This document shows, in pieces, positions 25,914 to 33,567 of a stretch of 64,000 nt of DNA; within the stretch, counting starts at the first letter, position 1; every line of letters starts with the position of its first letter. The translations under genes and the position numbers were made by a program. Source of the DNA: Chitinophaga alhagiae (GTDB lineage Bacteria; Bacteroidota; Bacteroidia; Chitinophagales; Chitinophagaceae); contig NZ_QXMH01000001.1 in the NCBI RefSeq assembly GCF_003568665.1, positions 806,001-870,000 of the forward strand, read 5' to 3'. The notes under the pieces are model-generated. The model was not told the DNA's origin, ran no database searches, and was given only the letters and a program-made list of their open reading frames with translations.

Positions 25914-28064
25914 TTATTCCACTACCAGCCACGTGTATCCCTGCGCGGGGATGGTCACCTTTACCGTGGCCGAGTAATTACGCGCAAGTGCGTAGGGGCG
26001 GGCAGCACCTTCCTGCATGCGTATGCGGGCAATTTTATCAAGCCCGGTATAATACAGGGGCAAGGCTACTTCGCGCGTAATATTTTCAGGCAGCGGGTTG
26101 AACAGCATTACCAGGGCTTTTTGCGGCAGGCGGGGACTTACATGCATAAAACCATCCCAGTCCCGGCCATCTGCCCGGCGCAGGTGAATAATGTCTGCAT
26201 TGAGAATAGGACGGTATTGCTTGTACCAGCCAACAACGCGCTGCACCAGTTTTTTTGTACTGTCTGTATCATATAAACGCGGGCCGCGGTAACAGGCCTG
26301 TATACCGGCGCCATAGTACTGCATCATCAGGTTCTCGTAGGCGTGCAGATGGTCTTTCAACGGCTCCAGCGTGGCCGCGGCGCCACCGCCGTGGTATTGG
26401 GTGAGCGGCACAAATCCCCAGCCCATGGATGGCGTTTTCTCCCAGGTGCCGTCAAAAATATTCTGGCGGTTGAGTAGGATCTGCTGCTCTCTCGGGAGGG
26501 AAAAATTCACTTCGCGGTAGCCGAGGCCTATTTTATGGGTGCCGTCCAGGAAATACCAGTCTGGCGCATTCATGTATACGCCCATGGCATTCAGTTCCCG
26601 GTAGAACTTTTTCTGCTGCTCCATTTGCGTCCACTGCGAATCATGCAGGTCTTTGTGGCCCGGGTGCGTAGTGGAGGCACATAGATCTCCGGGGTAAGGG
26701 CCGTCGTTCTCGAAAATATCGAAGCCTGTGCGGCCAATGAAGTATTTGATCTTTTGCAGGTAGGCAATGCCCCATTTGCTGCCGAGGCAGGGGGCATGGC
26801 CGCCGAACATGGCCCCGCCGGGTTTGCCGGTGGCGGGGTCTATAACGTCATCTTCATCGCTGATGCGGCGGCTCGAAAAAAGGGAATAGCCGCCCAGCAA
26901 TATCTTTTTGCCGTGGGCATAGTCTGCCAGTTCCCTGAACCGGCTGATGTTGGCGGCGCTCGTATCTTCCATGTTCAGCTTGCTGCCAAAGCTCAGTATC
27001 ACCCCTTCATAACCGGTTGCCGCACATTGGTCAATAGCCGCTCTTACTTTTTCAGGCTCGGTGGTGACGAGGTGCATGAAGATGGGGTTCTCCGTGGTCC
27101 ACGGCGCTATGGTGCGGTACATGGCGCGTTGCGCCAGGCCGTTACGCTCCCGGTCATAACTGTCCAGCAGCAGCTCCCAGGTGGTGATAGAACGGAATGT
27201 TCCGCCCTGCTGGAGCGTAATGTGAATGCCCTGCTCCGGGTACACTTCCAGCAAACAGGGCGTCTGGTAATTGTAATTTACCTGTGAAGTATAAGAACTG
27301 TCTGTTTTCCAATGCGTGGTCTGATCACTCAGGCTGGCCTTCATGGCATTGTTGAACGCATAGTTGCTTTCCACATAAATGCCATGCGGTACTTTCATTT
27401 GCTGCACGCTGCCTACTACGGCGCTTTCTTCTTCCGGGGCGGCCAGTATTTCGTTCACTACCTGGTCTACCACCAGCGGGCGGCCGCTGTTGTTGCGGAT
27501 ACTGATGCTTTTTGCCAGCAGGGGGATACCGTCGTACACCTTATAATGCACCGTGATCTCTACTCCCTCCAGATCCTTTTGGCGGGAGGAGAACAACAGG
27601 TCAAGGGCCTTGAAAGACGGTTGCCGGGGATTGCCCGCCCAGCGCCGGGGTTGCCATTGTACATCAGGTTGCGCGGCAGGCAGGGTATGCCGCGTATATA
27701 CAAAATCTTCCGCACCGGCTTTCATGGTATCCAGCCACGCGGGCACCAGGTAAGCCTGCTGCGGTTGACCATGCAGGCCGCCTACGCGGTAGGTGGTACC
27801 GTTGAGGGTAACGCGCGCTTCCGGCTGCACGGCCCGCAGCAATTGCTCTCCGTTTACCAGGTTGCGGTAGTCCGTACATACCAGATTCTGCCGCAGGCTG
27901 AAACTGCGGGAAAGCAGGCCGTTGCCGAGCGTGATGGTGCCGGCCGCGCCGGTTTCCACCCTGGCGCGGAAGGCTGTATTGTCTATGAGCCAGTCACGCT
28001 GCTGGGCCTGTAACGGGAAAACGCAGGGCAAACAAGCCAGCAGCAGGAAGAGTTGCTTTGTCAT
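25914..28064 (-). CDS. Putative secreted glycoside hydrolase, TIM barrel, family not assigned
   Basis: A 716-residue exported protein (signal peptide to about residue 21). The first 300 residues form a beta-rich domain like those preceding alpha-galactosidase-type barrels (TITLGNGLLSRSFSLRQN, VEITVHYKVYDGIPLLAKSI). The second half is barrel-like: GYEGVILSFGSKLNMED, GKKILLGGYSLFSSRR, FDIFENDGPYPGDLC and MNAPDWYFLDGTHKIGLG, where the Asp residues are candidates for catalysis. A C-terminal beta domain follows. The overall shape suggests clan GH-D (GH27/GH36-like), but I do not recognise a defined family. It is upstream of GH29 and probably acts on the same glycan. Confidence 0.75.
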   Translation of the reverse strand: MTKQLFLLLACLPCVFPLQAQQRDWLIDNTAFRARVETGAAGTITLGNGLLSRSFSLRQNLVCTDYRNLVNGEQLLRAVQPEARVTLNGTTYRVGGLHGQPQQAYLVPAWLDTMKAGAEDFVYTRHTLPAAQPDVQWQPRRWAGNPRQPSFKALDLLFSSRQKDLEGVEITVHYKVYDGIPLLAKSISIRNNSGRPLVVDQVVNEILAAPEEESAVVGSVQQMKVPHGIYVESNYAFNNAMKASLSDQTTHWKTDSSYTSQVNYNYQTPCLLEVYPEQGIHITLQQGGTFRSITTWELLLDSYDRERNGLAQRAMYRTIAPWTTENPIFMHLVTTEPEKVRAAIDQCAATGYEGVILSFGSKLNMEDTSAANISRFRELADYAHGKKILLGGYSLFSSRRISDEDDVIDPATGKPGGAMFGGHAPCLGSKWGIAYLQKIKYFIGRTGFDIFENDGPYPGDLCASTTHPGHKDLHDSQWTQMEQQKKFYRELNAMGVYMNAPDWYFLDGTHKIGLGYREVNFSLPREQQILLNRQNIFDGTWEKTPSMGWGFVPLTQYHGGGAAATLEPLKDHLHAYENLMMQYYGAGIQACYRGPRLYDTDSTKKLVQRVVGWYKQYRPILNADIIHLRRADGRDWDGFMHVSPRLPQKALVMLFNPLPENITREVALPLYYTGLDKIARIRMQEGAARPYALARNYSATVKVTIPAQGYTWLVVE

Positions 28065-28210
28065 ACTTCAATTTACTGTTTAGAACGTGTTATGCTTAGG
28101 GAAAGGCCCCGGCTATTGTTCAGACAAAATAAAGAAAGGGCGTATATCCGGGGTGTAGTATTTATGCCAATGTTCCCGCAATTTTAACATGACCTGAAGA
28201 TCATACATAG

Positions 28211-28266
28211 TTAACATTGATTAACAACTGATTAACATTAATAAGCCTATTTTCACTGTAACATTG
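28211..28266 (+). promoter_or_regulatory. Activator-box promoter 1 (TTAACA array plus -7 element)
   Basis: TTAACA occurs at 28211, 28221 and 28232 (spacers of 4 and 5 bp, about one helical turn). Exactly 21 bp after the last box comes TAACATTG (28259-28266), a one-mismatch TAnnTTTG. No TTG is at the -33 position, so an activator bound to the boxes may replace it. An identical layout occurs 200 bp downstream. Confidence 0.5.
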
Positions 28267-28271
28267 CTGCA

Positions 28272-28362
28272 GCAAATTCACCTTTTTATATAGCTACCCG
28301 CTAGCGCTCCAATTTGATTTTCGACTACAGGCCGCCACTTTTGCATAAGGGCGGCCTTCTTA
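28272..28362 (+). ncRNA. Candidate small RNA 1
   Basis: Predicted transcript of about 90 nt from activator-box promoter 1. A 5' hairpin pairs CAAATT (28273-28278) with AATTTG (28311-28316), with GCTA/TAGC pairing inside. A 3' hairpin pairs AGGCCGCC (28329-28336) with GGCGGCCT (28350-28357) and is followed by a short T-rich tail. There is no plausible reading frame. The existence of the RNA is inferred. Confidence 0.4.
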
Positions 28363-28409
28363 TTGCATGCCCGTGAAAAAGGCTTCCCCGTTAACAAAAA
28401 ACCGGAAAT

Positions 28410-28466
28410 ATGACATTTCTTTAACATTACATTAACATCTTACACAAACAGATGAGTGTAATATTG
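28410..28466 (+). promoter_or_regulatory. Activator-box promoter 2 (TTAACA array plus -7 element)
   Basis: TTAACA at 28421 and 28432 (5-bp spacer), preceded by a degenerate ATGACA at 28410 and a further TTAACA at 28391. TAATATTG (28459-28466) starts exactly 21 bp past the last box. All of these are offset by 200 bp from promoter 1. Confidence 0.5.
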
Positions 28467-28469
28467 GAT

Positions 28470-28570
28470 ATGCGTTTGAACACATATTTAGTAACGATAT
28501 GCATCAAACCCATGTTAACCATTGATTAAAAAAGGCAACCGGTCCCGTTCATGATTGGTTGCTTTTTTTT
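28470..28570 (+). ncRNA. Candidate small RNA 2
   Basis: Predicted transcript of about 100 nt from promoter 2. A 5' stem pairs ATGCGTTTGA (28470-28479) with TCAAACCCAT (28504-28513) with one mismatch. The 3' end is a convincing terminator: GCAACC (28535-28540) pairs with GGTTGC (28557-28562), followed by eight T. No reading frame is present. The terminator can also act on the minus strand because of the A-run at 28528-28533. Confidence 0.45.
28528..28570. terminator. Bidirectional terminator
   Basis: Stem GCAACC/GGTTGC is bordered by six A and eight T. It closes candidate small RNA 2. The following gap 28571-28808 is AT-rich, has one more TTAACT at 28616, and shows nothing else recognisable before the HTH gene. 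Confidence 0.8.
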
Positions 28571-28808
28571 AGGTGGAATAAAATAACTACTGTAAAAATG
28601 TTGCAGTAAGGTATGTTAACTTCGAGGTCTATCCACTAAAACGAAGCGGTATGAAATATCAGTTACCCGTTTAAACCATTGTCAGAAGAGGAAGATGAAC
28701 AGCAAGCCCATACAATATGCATAACAGCTAACATATTATCACCATTGGCCTGATTAAATTTTTTACTGAAACCCGATTTACAATTTAGCTTAAACCCCCT
28801 GTTGATCC

Positions 28809-29060
28809 ATGCCAAAGCGTTATTTTGAAAGACTACAGACCATCGACCATCTTATTCGAATCAAGGGTACCGGCAAGCCATCTCAGCTGGCTAAACGGAT
28901 GCGCATTTCAGAACGCACGCTTTATGAGTTCCTTAAACTCATGAAAGACCTGGGCGCGCCCATAGAATATGATCGGTACAAGGAAAGTTATTATTATGGA
29001 GAAAGAGGTGGCTTCAATATCAAGTTCACCAAAAGTCTTATGACTGCTGCCATGATGTGA
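28809..29060 (+). CDS. Small HTH-domain protein
   Basis: An 83-residue protein made of a single winged helix-turn-helix of the HTH_11/DeoR-like kind: IDHLIRIKGTGKPSQLAKRM, the recognition helix RISERTLYEFLKLMKDLG, then a wing with YDRYKESYYYGERGGFNIKF. There is no effector or oligomerisation domain, so it would act as a bare DNA-binding unit. Such small proteins are common in Bacteroidota but largely uncharacterised. It sits inside a 1.2-kb AT-rich regulatory island between two TTAACA-box regions; it might regulate the candidate small RNAs, though the box arrays look more like sites for an OmpR/PhoB-type protein. The gene is followed by two hairpins. Confidence 0.75.
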   Translation: MPKRYFERLQTIDHLIRIKGTGKPSQLAKRMRISERTLYEFLKLMKDLGAPIEYDRYKESYYYGERGGFNIKFTKSLMTAAMM

Positions 29061-29117
29061 CCTTCCTTGTGAGATTACACCAACATGTTTGCAAGAACAT
29101 GTCCTATTAACAACCAT

Positions 29118-29153
29118 GGCGGCTGGTTAACAAACTATTAACTCCGCCTTTTT
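29118..29153 (+). terminator. Terminator after the HTH gene
   Basis: GGCGG (29118-29122) pairs with CCGCC (29144-29148), followed by TTTTT. The loop contains TTAACA-N5-TTAACT, another copy of the box pair. Confidence 0.6.
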
Positions 29154-29215
29154 AGGCACTGTACTATTTTGATGCCCGTTACAAAAACAGGCATCAAAAT
29201 AGAAGTGCCTTTTTG
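29154..29215. terminator. Long-stem hairpin with T-tract
   Basis: AGGCACT (29154-29160) pairs with AGTGCCT (29204-29210), and inside it a 13-bp stem from CTATTTTGATGCC pairs exactly with its complement at 29190-29202. Five T follow. The stem is much longer than a normal terminator and could be a structured RNA element. Confidence 0.65.
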
Positions 29216-29299
29216 TTTTAGTACTCCCGGCAAACGCTTTTTTCTCATAGCAAAGGTTTAGATCTCAAAATGATGCAAAAGGATAAGGCAGGTTTCTTT

Positions 29300-29833
29300 T
29301 TAGTCACCCGCCGACTGTTCTTTTTGGTACAGGCCCTTTAACACGGGCACCGTTCCGGTCCATTGCGGCCCCGGTACATAAGCGTAGTGCAGCCGGTCTG
29401 CCATAAGCTGTATCAGCTTCACCCCTTCCCCGTTTATTTTCCAGATGTTAACGCCCCTGGCAGCCGTATCTGCCCGCAGGCCGATCTGCAGCACACTGTC
29501 TGCCAGCTCCATCCCATCCAGGCTGAAGGCGCAAGGCCTGCTGCCTTGCAGGATGAGCAGGAAATCCCGGCCACTTCGCAAGGCAATAGACGCTGCTCCG
29601 GAAGCCCCGCCGCTGCTGCTTACACAGTCGGCTACCTGCAAACTGTCAGTCAATACAAAAGCAGCGTAATAACCGCCGGGCATGTCTCCGGAGAATACGG
29701 GCCGGCCGCAGGGCTGGTGAAACCGGTAATTTTCAAGCGGCATATATTCCACCTTTTGTACCGGGGCGGGCGTTTCGCGGCAACCGTAACAAGCGGTCAA
29801 TACCAGAAAGGATATGAGGGGTTTGAGGGGCAT
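29300..29833 (-). CDS. Hypothetical lipoprotein
   Basis: The ATG at 29833 gives 177 residues beginning MPLKPLISFLVLTACYGC, a signal II peptide with the lipobox LTAC. The mature part is short, with four more Cys residues and no motif I recognise; it contains an AFVLTDSLQVADCVSSS region and ends in KGLYQKEQSAGD. It starts 86 bp from the divergent GH95 gene. Probably an outer-membrane-anchored protein of unknown role. Confidence 0.6.
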   Translation of the reverse strand: MPLKPLISFLVLTACYGCRETPAPVQKVEYMPLENYRFHQPCGRPVFSGDMPGGYYAAFVLTDSLQVADCVSSSGGASGAASIALRSGRDFLLILQGSRPCAFSLDGMELADSVLQIGLRADTAARGVNIWKINGEGVKLIQLMADRLHYAYVPGPQWTGTVPVLKGLYQKEQSAGD

Positions 29834-29919
29834 GCTGTAATTTAATATTTTACTGGCTGATGCTGGTACCATTTTAGCGCCGGTTTCCAAATTACAAGGC
29901 CAGTGGATATATTTAGTTT

Positions 29920-32340
29920 ATGAACCACGTCAAACTGCTAGTGGGCCTGCTGGCCCTCCCCCTGTTCACGTCTGCCCAGCAACCGGACGTTAGCCTCCAA
30001 TTCAAACAGCCCGCTGCCAGTTACCTCGAAGCCCTGCCGCTGGGCAACGGCCGCATAGGTGCGCTCATTGGCGGGCACCCGGTCAAAGACCGCATTGTGC
30101 TCAATGAGATCTCCATGTGGTCTGGCGGCGTGCAGGATGCCGATAATGATACCGCTTACCGCATATTGCCCCGCATCCAGGAAAAGCTCCTGCAGGGAGA
30201 GAACAAGGCAGCGCAGCAATTATTGCAACAGTATTTTATCTGCAAAGGAGAAGGTTCCGGCCATGGCCGCGGCGCCAACGTACCCTTTGGGGCTTACCAG
30301 GTGCTGGGTACGCTGCAGTTGCAGTGGCAGGACAGTATCAGCGCCTGGCGCAACTACCGCCGTGTGCTCAGCCTGGAGGACGCCGTGGCTACTACTACCT
30401 GGGAGCGCAATGGCGTTACTTACAAACAGGAAGCATGGGCCAGCATACCCGCCAACGTGATCGCTATCCGCCTCACCGCCTCGCGGAAAGGGAAAATATC
30501 ACTGGCTGCCAGCCTCGAGCGCGCGGAAAACGGCACCGTTCACACAGAAAAAGGCCTCATCACCCTGCGGGGGCAGCTTCCCAACGGGTCTCAGCGCGGG
30601 CTGCGTTATGCCTCCGCGTTGAGGCTCCGCGTCAGGGGCGGCAAACAGGTAATAACGGATAAGGATATACGTATTGAGGATGCTGACGAATGCCTGTTGC
30701 TGTTCACCGCCGCAACAGACTATAACCATACCGTATATACGCAGAAAGGGCCCGACCCTGTTCCTGTTGTAGATAAAATACTGACTGCGGTGGCAAAAAA
30801 GCGGTACAAGGCCCTGCACAAAGATCAAATGCGCGCCCATCACGAACTTTTCAACCGCAACCGGTTTTACCTGAACGCGCCTTTGCAGACAGATACCCTG
30901 AGCACGCCGGAGCGGCTGGCCCACTATTACAATGGCGGGTCAGACGCGCAGCTGCCGGTGCTGTACTACAACTACGGGCGTTACCTGCTCATCGGCTCGT
31001 CCCGTCCGGGCAGCCTGCCCGCCAACCTGCAGGGCCTCTGGGCGCCGGAGTATCAAACGCCCTGGAACGGGGACTACCATATCAACATCAACCTCCAGAT
31101 GAACTACTGGCTGGCCCCCATCACTGGCCTGGGCGACCTGGCGGAGCCGCTGCACCGCTATATCAAAATGCTGCAGACCCCCGGCGCCAAAACGGCCAAA
31201 GCTTATTATAACGCACCCGGCTGGGTAGCCCATGTGATCTGCAACCCGTGGGGCTTTACGTCGCCAGGAGAAGGCGCGGCCTGGGGCTCTACCCTTACCG
31301 GCGGCGCCTGGCTGTGCGAGCATGTGTGGGAACATTTTCGCTACACGCGCGATACCGCTTTCCTCCGCAGCTATTACCCGGTTATGAAAGGCGCTGCCCA
31401 GTTCCTGCGCAGCATTCTCATTAAGGAGCCGCAGCATGGCTGGCTGGTAACCGCTCCATCCAACTCCCCGGAGCATGCCTACATCATGCCGGACGGCACG
31501 CGTGGCAATACCGCCATGGGCCCGGCTATGGACATGCAGATATGCCGGGAGCTGTTTGGCGCCTGCATAGCCGCCGCGGATATTCTTCAGACAGACCAGG
31601 CATGGAAGCAGGAAATGGAAGCGGTGCGCCGCCAGCTGGCCCCCAACCAGGTGGGCGCCGCGGGAGACCTGAACGAGTGGCTGCAAGACTGGAAAGACGC
31701 CGAGCCGCAGCATCGCCACGTCAGCCATCTCTACGGCCTGCACCCTTATGATGAAATTACGCCCTGGGGCACCCCGGAACTGGCCAAAGCCGCCCATGAA
31801 ACACTACGCCAACGCGGTGATGACGGTACCGGCTGGTCACTGGCCTGGAAAATCAATTTCTGGGCCCGCCTCGGCAATGGAGACCATGCACTGGTGCTGC
31901 TACATCAATTGCTGCGCCCGGTAGACCCCGTCAAACCTGCCGGGGGCGGCTCCTATCCCAACCTCTTTTGCGCGCACCCGCCCTTCCAGATAGATGGCAA
32001 CTTCGGCGGCACTTCCGGCATTGCCGAAATGCTGCTGCAAAGCCATGGAGACACCGCCGTGATCCGCATGCTGCCCGCCCTGCCCACGCATCAGGACTGG
32101 CAAAGCGGCCGTATAGAAGGCCTGCGCGCAAGAGGAGCGTTCAAGGTAGACATGGTATGGCAACGGGGCAGCATTTCCACCGCCGCCATTACTTCCATCA
32201 AAGGTGAAACCTGCCGGCTGTTATTGCCCGCCGGCAAAAAAGTAAAAGACCGCCGCGGCAAAATACTGGCGGAAGCTGCCGCTGAGGCGCAACTAGTAAC
32301 TTTTGCCACAGCGAAAGGACAAACGTACAGCGTAGAATAG
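29920..32340 (+). CDS. GH95 family glycosidase (second copy)
   Basis: An 806-residue secreted GH95 protein (signal peptide cleaved near SAQQ). It has YLEALPLGNGRIGALIGG, ANLQGLWAPEYQTPWNGDYH, INLQMNYWLAP, VTAPSNSPEHAYIMPDG with the acid Glu, HRHVSHLYGLHPYDEITPW and [19 protein letters not shown]. It differs from the other GH95 in a glycine-rich loop (CKGEGSGHGRGANVPFG, residues about 108-124), a feature common to a different GH95 subgroup, so it may use another linkage or L-galactose. It is a single gene followed by a two-component pair, with no LacI-type operator upstream. Confidence 0.93.
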   Translation: MNHVKLLVGLLALPLFTSAQQPDVSLQFKQPAASYLEALPLGNGRIGALIGGHPVKDRIVLNEISMWSGGVQDADNDTAYRILPRIQEKLLQGENKAAQQLLQQYFICKGEGSGHGRGANVPFGAYQVLGTLQLQWQDSISAWRNYRRVLSLEDAVATTTWERNGVTYKQEAWASIPANVIAIRLTASRKGKISLAASLERAENGTVHTEKGLITLRGQLPNGSQRGLRYASALRLRVRGGKQVITDKDIRIEDADECLLLFTAATDYNHTVYTQKGPDPVPVVDKILTAVAKKRYKALHKDQMRAHHELFNRNRFYLNAPLQTDTLSTPERLAHYYNGGSDAQLPVLYYNYGRYLLIGSSRPGSLPANLQGLWAPEYQTPWNGDYHININLQMNYWLAPITGLGDLAEPLHRYIKMLQTPGAKTAKAYYNAPGWVAHVICNPWGFTSPGEGAAWGSTLTGGAWLCEHVWEHFRYTRDTAFLRSYYPVMKGAAQFLRSILIKEPQHGWLVTAPSNSPEHAYIMPDGTRGNTAMGPAMDMQICRELFGACIAAADILQTDQAWKQEMEAVRRQLAPNQVGAAGDLNEWLQDWKDAEPQHRHVSHLYGLHPYDEITPWGTPELAKAAHETLRQRGDDGTGWSLAWKINFWARLGNGDHALVLLHQLLRPVDPVKPAGGGSYPNLFCAHPPFQIDGNFGGTSGIAEMLLQSHGDTAVIRMLPALPTHQDWQSGRIEGLRARGAFKVDMVWQRGSISTAAITSIKGETCRLLLPAGKKVKDRRGKILAEAAAEAQLVTFATAKGQTYSVE

Positions 32341-32400
32341 CCGCATAACCGGCAAGGCCCTGGCATTTATTATACCGGCTGGCAATACGGCCGCAAGTGC

Positions 32401-32408
32401 TATCTTTG
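32401..32408 (+). promoter_or_regulatory. -7 element of the two-component operon
   Basis: TATCTTTG matches TAnnTTTG exactly and lies 25 bp before the histidine kinase ATG. No clear TTG is present about 20 bp upstream, which suggests activator dependence. Confidence 0.5.
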
Positions 32409-32433
32409 CCATTCACATAAATCGTGTCCGTAC

Positions 32434-33567
32434 ATGTTTCATTTCAGCCAGCGCACCACGCTCATCATTTCCATCCTCATCATGCTGCTCACGGCATGTT
32501 TGCTGGTGTGGCGGCCGGACTACAACTTTTTTGACGGCGGACTCATCACCGCCATACTGCTCACCATCTTTATCAAAAAGGACGGGGCCACCTATTTTAT
32601 GGGCATTGCCTGTACGTTGCTGGTGGTGATAATAGCCTGTTTGCCGCATAAGAACCCCAACCTGGCCGAAGTGTTCATAGAGCACTTCTTCTCATTGATA
32701 CTGGTGATCAGTTCCACCCTGCTGGTGCTGTTCCTGAAACGGTTGTACCGTACCATGCAGGAGCTAAACCAGGCGCTGGAGCGGGAAGTGGAGAAACGTA
32801 CCGCCAACCTGGAACTGGCGCTTTCCCACCTCGCCTCGTCCCAGGCAGAGCTGAAAGACGCGCTGGAAAAGGAAAAGGAACTGAACGAGATCAAATCCCG
32901 TTTTGTGTCTATGGCCAGCCACGAGTTCAGAACGCCGCTGAGCGCCATACTTTCTTCCGCAGCGCTGATCGGCAAATATCCCGCGCAGGAAGACCAGCCC
33001 CGTCGGGAAAAGCACGTGCAGAAGATCCGTGAAGCGGTGACGCACCTCAATGAACTGCTGGAAGACTTCCTTTCCCTGGGCCGCATCGAAGAAGGCAAGA
33101 TCCATGTACACCCTGAAAAAATATCCCTGCATAACTTTGCCATTGAAACGGTAGAAGAAGTGCAGGGCCTCCTCAAAGCCGGGCAGGTGCTGCACCCGGA
33201 GGTGGACCATTCGCTGGAAGTGATATCTGACAAAAGATTGCTCAAACATATATTTGTGAACCTGCTCACCAATGCTTCCAAATTCTCTCCCGCAGACACG
33301 CCCATTGCGTGGAAGCTGTGGCAGGAAAACGGGCAGATCAACGCTATTGTGGCAGACCATGGCATGGGCATTCCAGAAGAGGACAAAGCGTACCTTTTCA
33401 GCAGCTTCTTCCGCGGCCGCAATGTAACCAACATACAGGGCACCGGCCTGGGGCTGCATATCGTAAAACGGTATGTAGACATGCTGGAGGGGCAGATCAG
33501 CGTTGAAAGCAGCCTCGGCAAGGGGACCAGCATATTCATTCATTTTCCAAACTTAAAAACATCATGA
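32434..33567 (+). CDS. Membrane sensor histidine kinase
   Basis: A 377-residue kinase. The N-terminus has about four closely spaced membrane helices (residues 9-25, 35-48, 55-71, 84-102) with very short loops, so the sensor is membrane-embedded rather than periplasmic. A coiled coil (EREVEKRTANLELALSHL) leads to the HisKA domain FVSMASHEFRTPLSA with phosphoacceptor His163. The ATPase domain has FVNLLTNASKFS (N box), DHGMGIPEED (G1) and GTGLGLHIVKRY (G2). Its stop overlaps the start of the response regulator gene by 4 bp (ATGA), so the two form a cognate pair. The signal is unknown. Confidence 0.93.
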   Translation: MFHFSQRTTLIISILIMLLTACLLVWRPDYNFFDGGLITAILLTIFIKKDGATYFMGIACTLLVVIIACLPHKNPNLAEVFIEHFFSLILVISSTLLVLFLKRLYRTMQELNQALEREVEKRTANLELALSHLASSQAELKDALEKEKELNEIKSRFVSMASHEFRTPLSAILSSAALIGKYPAQEDQPRREKHVQKIREAVTHLNELLEDFLSLGRIEEGKIHVHPEKISLHNFAIETVEEVQGLLKAGQVLHPEVDHSLEVISDKRLLKHIFVNLLTNASKFSPADTPIAWKLWQENGQINAIVADHGMGIPEEDKAYLFSSFFRGRNVTNIQGTGLGLHIVKRYVDMLEGQISVESSLGKGTSIFIHFPNLKTS

